From: Chrysomallon squamiferum
Taxonomy: Eukaryota; Mollusca; Gastropoda; Neomphalida; Peltospiridae
Length of the DNA stretch: 64,000 nucleotides
Assembly: GCA_012295275.1 (NCBI GenBank)
Contig: CM022670.1
Coordinates: 34,073,801 to 34,137,800, forward strand
Direction of reading: 5' to 3'
Shown: one piece after another, positions 42,985-54,812 of the stretch
Layout of the letters: every line of letters starts with the position of its first letter
How positions within the stretch are numbered: the first letter of the stretch is position 1
Program-made: the position numbers and the translations under genes
Notes under the pieces: generated by a model
What the model was told of the DNA's origin: nothing
The model's input: only the letters and a program-made list of their open reading frames with translations
Databases searched by the model: none

Positions 42985-45748
42985 TCACTTGCACACAAAA
43001 CACTGATGTACAACTTCCAGCGGCCACATCACTTCAGCGTTGACACTTGCACTGAGATCCTGAATCTTTATAGCTCGAATGACAGGTGTGCTGGCAGACA
43101 TCAACAGACCAATTAGCATCACATATTGTCCTAAATTGTAAATAACAATGAAACAGGAGCTAAAAAATTAATAAATAATAATAATAAAGAAAACAGCTAT
43201 ATACTAGCTTTTAATAAAAGACTCATTTATTATTCACACTGAAAAATAAAATGACAGGTGCATGTACAATTTTGTTTCTGTGTTGTTGTTTTGTTTTTTT
43301 CAATATTTAAGTACATTTTTTATTCTACAGCTAGAATTTTAAAAATTAAAAATAAAAACAAATTTAATTAACTCTGCAACTTGCCCACATGCTTTGGTCT
43401 AATTCAAACCAAGAAAAAAAAAAAAAAAAAAAAAAATTGTTTCTGCCAATCAAAAACATGCCTTTAAATCAGTGGTTCTCTTCTGAAGATGGGACACACT
43501 TGAAGCCTTACAACAAATTGCAGGCACACTACACAGAAATAACTGAAAGAAGGATACTGCGGCTGAATCGGTTGTCTACATCTAAGTCAGATTTCGCATC
43601 ATTTTGCATATAAACGGTTCTCGTCTGGTATCTGTATTGTTTGTTTTTCTTCTAGGAGAGATGTTCACCGATATATTTAGAGTTACCGCCCTTGAACCAG
43701 AGATGTTTACGATATATTTAGAGTTACCGCCCTTGTGAGAGATGTTCACTGTTATATTTAGTTACCGCTGTTGTGTGAGAGATGTTCCACGATATATTTA
43801 GAGTTACGGCCCTTGTGTGAGAGATGTTCACCTATATATTTAGAGTGATCGCCCTTGTGTGAGATGTTCACCGATATATTTAGAGTTCCAGACCTTATTT
43901 GAGAGATGTTCACTGATATATTTAGTTACTGCCCTAGTGTGAGAGATGTTCACTGATATAGAGTTACCGCCCTTGTATGAGTATATACTTTTATTCATCA
44001 TTTATTTTGTGCTGATAAGAAATGTGAGCCTGTGTCTTGGCAATTTCTTCAAAAATATTTTAATATGAAATACAAAGCAATGGACTGTTAAAATGTCAAA
44101 AACAGTGGCCATTGTTATTTTAAAAATCTGATGATGGTCACACATTGTGAATCAGTTAATGCTTTAATTTATCACAACTTGCGCACCCTGTCACTCACAC
44201 TGTCACTGGTAAACTGCGCAGCCTTGAGCAGCCGCGCTTGCTCATCAGCCAAAACTCGTTTTGAACGAGTATACAACGTGTATAAAATCTTCTTCCAGGC
44301 AACCGGCTATTTCTTACTGGATATCTTTCTGCTCTTAACATAATCAATTTTTTATCATCACAAATATCTACCTAGATCCTAGTCGTGAGGCACACCTAAG
44401 CATGTCTCTAGGTGCCCCTTTTGATAACCACTGCTTTAAATTCTGATTAGTTCAGAAGTAAAGCTGACAAAAAGTTCAACAAAACAAGTAACCTAGCTTA
44501 AATCAAATTCTTGTATTTTCATGTTGCCAAACTACTAAGTTTTTCTTTTTATATGTTTTTCACTTAAACTAGATTTAGTTTTTTTTCTTTTTACAGACCT
44601 GTTTTCACTTTAGGACAGGATGCAGGAATCTTATCACAGCCTGTTACCTGGACAACACCTGTCCCATCATCCACATACAAAACATCACCAGCCATTTTGG
44701 TCTGTAGAAAATACAACATAGCTAAAGAAATTATGTCTAGGTCAGACTTTACCATTATGGGAGTCATTTGAAAACAAAATGAAATAACATGATATATATA
44801 TATAAAGAAAAAAAGAATAAAATAAATAAATCTGAAAATTAAATATCTGAAAAGGCACATTTTTGTAAAAATGTATAAAATTTGGCCACATACACATATT
44901 TATTATTATTACTGTTTTTAATTTATAATTATCATTTATTTATTTATTTATTTTTATTATTATTTTTATTATTATTATTATTTTTTAATCAATGAAAGGT
45001 ACTGGAAATACAATGGATACATCCTTAATTGCACACATGTATAAAATACAAACAAGCTTTATTACAACTTTGCTTAACAAATACTGTAAGGATATTCTTA
45101 ATTCTGCCTCACAAACATTAATTTCTGTATAAGCATTACAATACTAAAGAACATAGTGCATTTCTAGATAAATTAAACATTTTCTTTTATGTAACACCTG
45201 CACTATTTAGTGTTCATTTAATCGGCTATGAACTCCAAAGTGCAAGACACACACACACAGAGAAATGTATATGTGACACAGATTAGATTTAGAGCTCTTG
45301 GTATTGTTATTAATAAATCTTTTTCACTACATTATTTCATTATTCGGAACTAGTTTATTTGCTTTGCTATCTGGGAGAAGGTTGACATTAAAAGAACTGT
45401 TACTGCTGATGGATAAACAGATTAACTAGTGCATGGAAATATCATATGTGACGCATATATTAATTGTAAATTCATTTTTGTTGTGTTTTTGTTTTTAAAT
45501 AATCATTGATATTAAATAAATAAGAATGCATGTTCTTTTTTTCTCCCATATCAACAAAACTGGTTATTTATTTTTACCTGAACTACAATTCCTTGTAGCC
45601 AAACACAAGAAAACTGTATAACTCCGCAAACAGTTGTCACCTGCCACTCTGGAATCTTTGTGTTTTGAGTCGGATCCCTGACATATTGCCTGGCTCTGGA
45701 TAAATTCTTGATGAACAACTTCTTCGATGGAAGGTCCAGAATGCTCAT
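42985..45748 (-). CDS. RMI2: RecQ-mediated genome instability protein 2 (RMI2)
   Basis: Three coding exons join to a 139-residue protein: 45,748-45,578, 44,701-44,599 and 43,130-42,985 (stop TGA). Introns are GT-AG and phases match (0, then 1). Human RMI2 is 147 residues. Recognition rests on order and spacing: LDLPSKKLFIKNL near the start, VCGVIQFSCVWLQGIVVQ (compare LDLAAVWMQGRVV in human), a central DGTG turn like the human DPSG, then QYVMLIGLL and IRAIKIQDLS near the end (human KYVMVMGVV and AVKMTDLS). RMI2 is a single OB fold that pairs with RMI1 to stabilise the BLM-TOP3A dissolvasome, which resolves double Holliday junctions in the nucleus. A possible 3' splice site 31 bases before the ATG (AG at 45,780-45,781) suggests a further 5' UTR exon. 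AATAAA follows directly after the stop. Intron 2 holds a hAT-like element with a minisatellite. RCHY1 lies head-to-head upstream. Confidence 0.85.
43470..44433. mobile_element. Non-autonomous hAT-like DNA transposon (964 bp) in RMI2 intron 2
   Basis: The ends are CAGTGGTTCTC and its inverted partner GATAACCACTG, the terminal form widespread in hAT elements. A perfect 8-bp direct repeat, CTTTAAAT, flanks it (43,462-43,469 and 44,434-44,441), which is the hAT target-site length. There is no transposase frame. An array of about eight ~40-bp repeats occupies 43,655-43,985. Confidence 0.75.
43655..43985. repeat. Minisatellite, ~40-bp unit, about eight copies
   Basis: The unit begins AGAGATGTTCACCGATATAT and ends with a segment like TTACCGCCCTTGTGTG. 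Copies differ by substitutions and small indels (TTACGGCC, TTCCAGACC, a shorter last copy). The array is wholly inside the hAT-like element at 43,470-44,433. Confidence 0.8.
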
Positions 45749-46242
45749 TGGGAATTATTTACACTTAAAGTATTCAAATCTGCAAAATGTTATAACATTA
45801 AAGATTTAAAATAAGCTATTTAACACATTTTATAAATCGTTTACAGTAGGAAGCCCTTAGTTTACATCTATCCTAATCAGTAAGCTAAACCCAAGCTAGA
45901 CCCAGTATGAAGCCCCTTTCCTTAATCTAACCTAATCAGTAACTTGAATAAGCTTAAGAATTACCCTGTGCATACTATGTCACATTCAATACTCTACAAA
46001 CCCATTCTTTTTGTGACTTTTTTTCCTGTGACTTATTTTCTTGTGACTTTTTTTCCAGTCACCAAGCTACCATACAGTTTCTGTATGGTCGAAATCACAG
46101 TAAATTTTATGTGCAAGTAAATGCTGTTTAAAATTATTATATTATTAAACTTATTATCATTAAATGGTTAATGTAATATATATATATATATATCGTCTCG
46201 GTATATGTTTCGTTAAGTGCGCATAATCAAACGATAAAACCC

Positions 46243-46490
46243 GTGAGGTCACATGGTGAAGATTTTGTTTACGGAAGTATTTTTTTTTACCTTCCAAATA
46301 AAGAAATGTCTGGAGAAACAACCCCGTATCTGCAAAGTTTCACAATGAATTTCACTCACAAACTGCACAAACACTGTCGTCTGCTGACAGTCAGAACACT
46401 GTTAACAATTAGGAGTCATTGTTCTTGGATGTCGACTGACGACAACTCACTTCAGACGTTCGGCGTCATAATCCACACCGCGTTAAAAGG
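46243..46490 (+). other. Candidate orphan first exon between RMI2 and RCHY1
   Basis: An open frame starting at 46,243 (or at the inner ATG 46,306) runs into a good donor, AAAAGG|GTAAGA, at 46,490/46,491. Base composition is less AT-rich than the surroundings. The translated residues (63-83) match no family I know and show no membrane segment or signal peptide. It could be an alternative RCHY1 leader, a bidirectional-promoter transcript or chance. Confidence 0.25.
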
Positions 46491-46574
46491 GTAAGAATGT
46501 TACAGTATACACACCCTAACTTGAAACAAACAAGAACTCGCAATATATACTGAATTTAATGTTTATATTTTAAC

Positions 46575-46612
46575 CATGTATATATCGAAGGGTTAGAACT
46601 AGAAGGTCTTAA

Positions 46613-46659
<47 letters not shown>

Positions 46660-46700
46660 TGCACTTAAGACCTCCTGGCTCTAATCCCCCGATATACATT
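46575..46700. repeat. Imperfect inverted repeat around a TA/CA microsatellite
   Basis: The left part has ATATATCGAAGGGTTAGAAC then GGTCTTAAGTG. The right part has the inverted form, CACTTAAGACC then CTAATCCCCCGATATAC. The centre is (TA)n(CA)n. It looks like a short fold-back element, 0.85 kb before RCHY1. Confidence 0.65.
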
Positions 46701-47373
46701 ACGTTTTGTCTCTGTCAATAATAACATGAAAAAACATCGTTATTTCTGCGTCAAAACCGATACCACGAGGATATAATAAATAATTTTTTTTTTTTTTTTT
46801 TTAATAAAAATCCATGTTTTCACTTGACAATACCGGTATAAATACGAATAACAATAAAGAAAACAGATATGTGATGTAATAATTTAGAGCAAAACAGCTC
46901 ACTAGTATTAGTAATGATAGAGAAACAACTGATGTACACTGTTCACTGACTGAAAGTAAGACTTAAAATAATACTGATCTTATTTTATTTATTATTTCGT
47001 TTATTTGTAAAATAATGATTCTAAGTTTATATATTAATGTGTTTTAATGATATAATCATTTTAAACAGCATCAAGCTGCACATGAAATGTACGGCGACTT
47101 CGTCTATCGCGAGATCGACACAAACGACAGGCAGTGTCAGCAGCATCACTCTCGGTCTGAGTCGTATGAAATGAGTAATGAAAATCGAGATTATTGTTTT
47201 CTTTCTCCCTTTTTTGTAAAGTCTTGAATGGCATATAAATATTGTGATGAAAATAAATAATGACATAACATAAAAATATATGGTATGCATAGTCAAGATA
47301 TGTTATTTACGCTATAATATGGACATACCTTTCACTTTTCAGCGCTTATTTTGTAATTTGACAGGTACTTAAT

Positions 47374-47381
47374 TTTGGCGC
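47374..47381 (+). promoter_or_regulatory. E2F-like site upstream of RCHY1
   Basis: TTTGGCGC matches the E2F consensus and lies about 170 bases before the RCHY1 start codon in DNA otherwise poor in CpG. A short CpG-rich patch lies just upstream, at about 47,090-47,170. Position and match suggest a promoter element, but a chance 8-mer cannot be excluded. Confidence 0.3.
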
Positions 47382-47552
47382 TAAATGCTTGTATCATTAA
47401 TGTAAAAGCCAATTAAGCGAATTGCCTTCAGTTATTAATTATAAGAATAAATTAAATAAATTAATGTGATTAATAAATATTATAGTATTTGAATGAGTAA
47501 AACTGGGATATTATTATTATTTGTTAACGTCTTAAGCATTGCAACGAAAGAA

Positions 47553-50500
47553 ATGGCCGAAGAAGATAAGATAATTGAAGCAGTGGATAAAAAAAAAAGA
47601 GTGACGTGAAGTCCGATGTATTAGGATGTGAACACTATATCAGGAAATGCAGTTTAATTGTTAGTTATATTTAAGTAATATATATTTTAAAGTATTTTTT
47701 TGTAAAAACAGCTAAAATTTCAAAAAGCAAATTCCTGTCAGTGTCAAAATGAAAATATTTATCCACTTACACTCAGACACTGCATACATGATACACTATA
47801 CATAATACAGGTGACAACCATAGAGTTAGAGGTTACCAACGTTCAGACTATCAGTTTTTAAATTATTTTTATATTGTCGATGATTACAACAGATATATGT
47901 CTGATATATATATATATATATATATTTTTTTTATAACTGATCACTTAACATACATTGTTGCCAATGTTTTTCTTCTTTTTCCCCTGTTCATTGGTAGTGA
48001 CATGTTAAATCTTTAAATAATAACACAAATGTATTCCTTTCTCTATTAGCTGTTAGATATTACAAGCATGATTACTGTGTTGTTACTTGTTTCCTTGCAA
48101 ACAGTGTCACAGTTGTCAGTATAGTAATATAAAATCATACATACATGTTATTGTTCTGTTTGAAGGCACCTTGCTGCAAAAAGGAATATATTTGTCGTGT
48201 ATGTCATGATGAAAATGAAAATCATGAAATGGATCGAAGAAAAGTGTCTGAAATCAAGTGCTTGAAATGCGGTACTATTCAGAAGGTAAGGGTAAAGTAT
48301 TTCTTAAATACAGTACATAGATGCAGATGTGTGTGTGTGTGTGTGTGTACAGAGAGAAAAAGAAAGAGGGAGAGAAATAAAGAGATTTAGAGAGAATTGT
48401 ATAATTGAACTAGAAGAAAACTAAGTATTTAATAAATACAACTTATAGGTTATACTTCTGTTTCAGATTACTGGTGATAATTTATTTTGACATAATAAAA
48501 TAATAATCTTGAAATATTAATAATTAAAAGCCCCAAAACCCACTCATTGACACATTTGTGTATTAGCATCTGACTTCTTTAAATAATAGTTAAATTAAGA
48601 ATTCTATATCACATTGGATTTAAGCTTTAGATAATATTATTTTAGTTTTGTATGTTATTTGAATATTGAAATATGCATATCTTTTTCTTTTTATTTTATT
48701 TATTTACTTTTATTTATATATTTTTTTACAATAAAATGTACATTGCTTGTAAGTGACTAATGCCACTTGTAATGTTATAATAATTTTATGTTTATATTTG
48801 CCTTCTGATATTCAGGTCCAAAATAAATGCACAAAATGTGAGACTGTGTTTGGAAACTACTATTGTGAGATCTGCCGTCTGTTTGACGACACAGAGAAAC
48901 AACAGTTTCATTGTGGTAGATGTGGTATATGCAGGTAAAGTCTTTTATTATTATAGTTCTTGTTGTTGTTGTTGTTGTTGCTTTAGTTGGGATAAATTGG
49001 TGGTATTTAATAAGAAAAATTATGGTTATCAATATCTCAGAAATAACTCTGTATTGATGTTCCCATAAAGTGTACATTATATTTGCACAGATTTATGCAC
49101 AGGGTGCCTTAGTGATGCACAGCATTTCATTCATACCTGCCAACATTACTGAAGCAGTTTTATTTCATTAGCCACGATTAGGTCATTTAAAAATATGAAC
49201 ACAGATTGAGCAGGTGACAAAAAATTCATCCCCATAGTAGAAATTCCCTCATTTAGATATGTGCATGCATAAACTGATATAGTCTGAGTGAAATCTTTAG
49301 AAAAACAAAGCTGATTGAAAGGAAGATTGTCATCCTCAATATTTAACCTTGTAGGAAACACTGTTTATCATAATTATATAGATCTACAAATACATTAAAA
49401 AGAACCTGGAATTAAAACTTTTTCTGTCTACATATTTTCAAAAAATAAATAATTATCATTATAATTTAGTTAAGGAAAACATATTCAATGGCTGTTAGCA
49501 GTAATACTGAAGATGTTGATTTTCAGTATATTCACTAGTACAGATCTCTTATTTAGACGCAGTTTATTGAGGAACGTGACTAAATTTAACAAAAACAAAT
49601 CTTTTTCAGAGTTGGAGGTGCTGAAAATTTTTTCCATTGTGATAAATGTAACGTTTGTCTGGGAAATGCACTGAAAAATAATCACAAGGTGAGACTAAAA
49701 AAAAATATTAATAATTGTCAGAATAATGTTCATTAAAGCCACATTTTCATATAAGTCATTTTCTTTTCATATTTTAATGAAATATATAAAAAATTGTTTC
49801 ATCTATTATGTATTTTATTTGCAGCTTCATGTTTATTGCAGGGGTTCTCTGTAATGGATGAATTTTTACTAAAAAGATAGAACAAATTTTCTTTGTTAAA
49901 AAGTAAATAATTAAAAAAATAAAAAGATAAAAAGAAACAAAGTATAAACAGGTTAACAGCACAAATAAATTACCTTCCTATACATTTTACAATCATTTTT
50001 GATATATTGTAGTAGATCTACGAATATTTACATATGGTAGATTGAATCAGGCAGATTTACATCTTGTTAGAACAAATACATCCACAGCGAAATACTAAAC
50101 TGATCATTTTTTTTTTGTTTGTTTGTTTTTGTTAGGATACGAGAAAGCACCAAACTGTTCAATGTTTGTTTTGGTAGCACTTTAAAATGAATGAAATGTG
50201 TACACACAGGCAGTGTAGATGAAAACATATAAACAATTGCATTATCGGTGGACATTTTAAAATTAATAAAATGCTTCATTTTTTGTTATTAGTTTATATT
50301 TAAGGGAATCCCCACCTATTTACGATTTAATAGACATTTTTTTATCATGAAATGTCACTTACATCTTACAAAGTTTTGTTAATCTCAACAGGCATAATAA
50401 TACTTACCTGTACATTTTCAGTGTATTGAGAACATTTCACGTGATGTGTGTTCCATTTGCCGGGAGGATCTTCACACTTCAAGGATAGAACTCAATGTTC

Positions 50501-51751
50501 CCCCATGTGGTCACATTTTGCATTAGTGAGTTTTTGTAGTAAATAGGCATTATTTAGAAGAAAATAGTTGTTTATTTTACATTTAATGTAATTTATAAAA
50601 CATGACTGAGCATAGATTAATATATGGCTTCATGAATTTCTTCATTTCTGTGATATTGAACTGTATTTATCTTACTTTCAATATTCAGTTTTTTAAAGTC
50701 TTAAAATTATTTATAATATGAACTTTTATTTATGAATTGCCTAAATCTTTTCCTTTTTTATTTACAGCAAATGTTATTCAAGTCTTCTGAAGAGTGGGTA
50801 TGTTATTGTTATTCAAAAATATGATGATGGTAACAATTAATTTTAAGCCATAGACATGAGTTACTTCCCTTGATCATTTTAAATTTCCATGAAAACTGTG
50901 ATGTGAATTGTACAAATAATTAAAGCTATAGCTACAGTTCATTCTGTAATCTGTAGTCTGTTTCATAGGAAATTCTGGTTATTGTGGAAATCTAAATTTT
51001 CATTTTTTCCCCAACATAACTGTTTGCTAAATGTATTCACTGATCTATTCAGTGTTGGAAACGTATCAGTGAGAGAAAAAATTGAATAAAATAGTTTTTG
51101 TTTTTCAGGAATTACGCCTGTCCAACATGTAATGAGTCGATGGTAAACATGGAGAATCTCTGGAAGTACATGGATGAAGAAATCTCTGAAACTGAGATGC
51201 CAGATGAATACAAGGATCTGCTGGTTCCAGTACTGTGTAGAGACTGTCATAAAGTATGTATAAATCACAGACAGTCATAAAATGTATGTAACACAGTTCT
51301 AAAGTCTGTATTAAACATAGTGATAAAGTATTATTAAACATAGTCAATCACAAACTATACATTTATAAAACAGACAGTTACAAAGTTTGTATAAGAGATA
51401 GATGGTCCCAAATTACTCATAACGCAAACAACAGTATGAAAGTATGTATTAAATAGTCATAAAGTATGTAAGAAACACAGATGGTCACAAAGTGTGTATA
51501 AAACAGTCATAAAGTCACTGTTATTGTAATTTTTCTCCTTGTTTACATATGAAAACACAGACATAACTTAGTAAACCTCACTAGTAAACTGAAAAATTAA
51601 ATGCTCAAAATGGAAATATAAATCTACTAAGTGAGAAAGATTAAAAAAAAAAAGAATAAAAAGAAACAAAATTGGTTTGACTAACACGTTAGTGAATTAA
51701 AAATAAGTCATTTATTAGCATCACTGTTGCAGTTTTACATCCATCTTGTTC

Positions 51752-51782
<31 letters not shown>

Positions 51783-52178
51783 TTTTGACAAAGATCACAA
51801 ACTCATCTGAATTGATATCATTAATTTGCACTAAGAGGCAAATTAAATGTTTTACAGGATATCTTATTTCCTACATATTCAAGACAATTTTTGAGTAGAT
51901 GTATAATGCATAAATATGCATTCTTGATTCTTTTTCAGTAGAGTTCTACATTTCTGATCATTTATATAATGTTATAAAGATAATGGTTAATATAATAAGA
52001 CTAATATTGGGACAATAAACTCATGTTTTTTATCTCAAAAGTTTATAATGTATTCCTGCCTTGATTAAAATCAGTTCTAAAAAAAATTTGATTCTGTTTT
52101 CAGGAAAGCAGTACTAAATTTCATGTTCTAGGACTGAAATGTGGACACTGTGGGTCATACAATACAGCAAGAGGCTGA
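47553..52178 (+). CDS. RCHY1: RING finger and CHY zinc-finger E3 ubiquitin ligase (RCHY1/Pirh2); apparent 1-bp frameshift in exon 1
   Basis: Eight coding exons: 47,553-47,659, 48,166-48,285, 48,816-48,934, 49,610-49,688, 50,422-50,525, 50,768-50,797, 51,109-51,253 and 52,104-52,178. All introns are GT-AG and phases agree from exon 2 on. The product would be 259 residues (human 261). It has the CHY zinc finger (from GCEHY, C26/H28), the CTCHY finger with C-x2-C pairs such as CTKC, CEIC and CGRC, and a C3H2C3-type RING at about 152-194 (CSIC, CGHILH, CPTC) with every zinc ligand present. The C-terminal ribbon ends SYNTARG, like the human SYNTAQAG. The family ubiquitinates p53 and other nuclear and cytosolic clients. 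Exon 1 is one base short: the ATG frame reaches TGA after the A10 run at 47,589-47,598, whereas the GCEHY frame has TAA just before it. Eleven A would join them. I think this is an assembly error or an indel allele in an otherwise sound gene. Exon 6 has only 30 bases. Confidence 0.85.
51240..51510 (+). repeat. Degenerate minisatellite in RCHY1 intron 7
   Basis: Repeated motifs of the type CAGTCATAAAGTATGTATAAA recur several times. The first copy overlaps the end of exon 7 and its donor (CATAAA|GTATGT at 51,253/51,254). Confidence 0.65.
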
Positions 52179-52490
52179 CATAACAGGTAATTAATTTCTA
52201 GATAAATGTTGATTTATAAAAAAAAGAAAAGAAAAAGAACTTGCTATTTATCTATGTCTGTTGAAAGTAAAAACCAAGGTACATAACCTTCATAAACACT
52301 AAAATTAAGTATTTTCACATTAAGAACATTCTTACATACTTATGCACATGTATTTTTCTTATTCATATAAACGATTGTATTAACATATATTTTTATTTTT
52401 TTATTTTTTTCAGAATTTGCAAGTTTTAAATCTGTAAAACATATATTTTTTACTTACACTGATCAGAAAATAAATGTATGAAATGTAATA
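52104..52490 (+). other. Probable RCHY1 3' UTR with a late intron and poly(A) signal
   Basis: The stop at 52,176-52,178 is followed eight bases later by a good donor (ACAG|GTAATT, exon end 52,186). An acceptor with a long T tract ends at 52,413, and AATAAA follows at 52,469-52,474. A last intron so close behind the stop would not normally trigger nonsense-mediated decay. This is inference from splice-site shape only; an unspliced 3' UTR using the same signal is equally possible. Confidence 0.45.
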
Positions 52491-53864
52491 TAATCTTATT
52501 GACATAAAGAACATATTATTTTGTAGTAATTTTTGCATGTAATTTTGCATTTAATTTAGTTTTTGCCTGTTATATAATTGTATTATTTATCACAAGTTTA
52601 CATCAACACAGATATTTAAGGCAATTTGAAAATAAATTAAAACTGATTTTTGTCGAATTGCTTTTAAGATGTACATTTGATGGTTTTTGTAGTTGAATTA
52701 ATTATTTTTTTATTTTTTTATCATTAATTCCATATCATGTTTTGTTTCATATTAATAATTTTTGCTGATTAAAAATATTTTTAGATATGAAATAATTTTA
52801 AGATCAACAAAATATTTTTAGTCTTGTTATTTCATTTCTCTACATTGTTATTAGCAAAGACTGATTGCCATGAAAAGAGAAAATAAAATTGGAAAAATGT
52901 AAATTTTATTTATATTTTTGTACATTTTGTACAAGTTTGAATATTTTTTTTATTAAATTATTAAATTATATTATATTAAATAAAACTAAAAATAATCTAA
53001 TATAAAAGGATAATAAAAAATGAATATATTACCCTTTCATTATGTTTTGATGACGTCTTTAAACCAATATTAAATTTCAATTTAGGTTTTTTCAGAATCT
53101 TACTATTTACTTTTTAATGTTTAGTTGCAAAGTTTTTTTTTTTTTTTTTTCATAATTACAGTGTAATTTAGCAAAATCCATCCAACAGTATAAATTTCCA
53201 ATTAGGTTGTGGTTTTGAGTTTAAATTTATTTAGTTATTTTTGTTTTGTTTTATTAAGAACATTGCAGTTTTATTTAAACCATTATGAACATTTTTCTTA
53301 CAAACTAGCAAGTTAAAGATTTATAAGCCAAGTGTTCAGTAAAATATTTTAACTGTTCATTTTTCTTGACAGGTGGAAAACTAATTGTGAAGTTTAATTT
53401 TCACAAGACTGGTGTTTCATCATGCATTCAGTGTTTACAAAAATATTAGAACAAGCTTTTAAAGTAAACTGGAATCATTTGTTATTTAATCTCTTTTAAA
53501 ATATTTTTAAACATCTGTCAGTCTGTCTATCTTTGTATGGGTTGTATATCCCTCTCTTTTTGCCTATCTCTTATACCTATCTATCTATCTATCTATTTAT
53601 CTATCTATCTATATATAGATATCTGTTTCTCGCTCAAAGATTTACAGGTTTAAATAGGAAGAAAGAAGAAAAAATCAATCAAGTGGCCAATAGAAAATGA
53701 ATAAATTGTAAAAGATAAAAGTAAAACATTATTAGAAGTACAGTTGTAATATTGTTATCTTTGGAATGCTGTCACTTTTAAAACTTTTTTATAATACTTA
53801 AGTGTTGTATACTGTTATGATGTTAAATAAAGCTGTGGTTGCTTATGAGTCTTTACATTTAAAA

Positions 53865-54080
53865 AGTGATTCCCAAACTTAATGTGAAAGTGAAGACAAA
53901 AAAACAAAACAGTTGTAGTCTCTACTGTATTTCTAACTAAGGAATTCATTTTGAAAGTATGATTATTTGAAAAAGAAAAAATTATTATATTTTTATTTTT
54001 ATATTTCATGATACTTTTCTACATTATCATTACTGTTTTAATAATGTAAGTTGTATCCATAATGAAGTTTGGGGATCACT
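53865..54080. mobile_element. Short hAT-type MITE (216 bp)
   Basis: The left terminus AGTGATTCCCAAACTTAATG and the inverted right terminus AGTGATCCCCAAACTTCATT agree at 17 of 20 positions, close to the hAT end CAGTGRTTCCCAAAC. The target duplication is unclear (ACATTTAA against ACATTAGA at best). It lies 1.7 kb past the RCHY1 stop. Confidence 0.55.
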
Positions 54081-54639
54081 ACATTAGAATATTATATTAT
54101 TAACTGGTATTAAAGGCACTGACATTGTTGGCATTAAAAACATTTTTTTTATATTTTATTGTTCTATTGTTTATCTTTTTCTCATTCTTATTTTCCTTTT
54201 CCTAAAATATATTCTTTTTTATAGTGGTAATGGGATAATTTTAATTTTTTTAATGCTTGATTTTATTTTAATGTGTCTGTTTTAACATTTATCTGAATTA
54301 TGCAAAAATTATTTTTATATTTTGGTCAGTGTCTTAAATGTTCTTTAAGATATTGAAGAAGAAAAATTTCAGTGCATATTACAATTAGAAGTGCGTTTCA
54401 GCTAAATGATAAAGCCCTTATTAGTAAATTAAAACCATTTCACTGCTGCACCAGTTTATGATTTTGCATGTGAAAGGTGTTTTATTGTAAAGAATTGACT
54501 GCAGGATTATTATTTAGCTCATGAAGCCATCTTTGCTATAGACTAAAATTAGACCTATGCTTCATTAGATAAGGAATTAAGTAAATCTGTGCGATAAGGA
54601 ACAAAACATGAACACAACACAACAGAGATGCTTACACTG

Positions 54640-54812
54640 TGAGGTAACAACATCAAGTTAATGAGTGAGACGTGGGATGCTGGTCCGATGTTGTGTTGTT
54701 CGTTGTGCCAACCAGTGGTGGTGTATCTTAAACTTGCTCTTAACTTGGATTTTGGCTCACAACTCAAGCAACTGCTCATAAGTTGGGGCACTCGAAAATC
54801 AAGATATCACTG
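54640..54812 (-). mobile_element. Fragment of a Tc1/mariner (pogo/Tigger-like) element
   Basis: Read on the minus strand the fragment starts CAGTGATATCTTGATTTTCG and continues with repeats of 'acttatgag', 'ttgagttgtgag' and 'taagagcaag' type. This resembles terminal regions of pogo/Tigger-like families (CAGTG..CTCG..TTACGAG). No matching opposite end was found. The assignment is from remembered similarity only. Confidence 0.4.

Noticed and set aside
47027-47296. 89-aa minus-strand frame upstream of RCHY1
   Set aside because: Hydrophobic, AT-driven composition that starts in the RCHY1 promoter region; no homology recognised.
54555-54791. 78-aa minus-strand frame
   Set aside because: It lies in sequence resembling the end of a Tigger-like transposon and is not part of a transposase.
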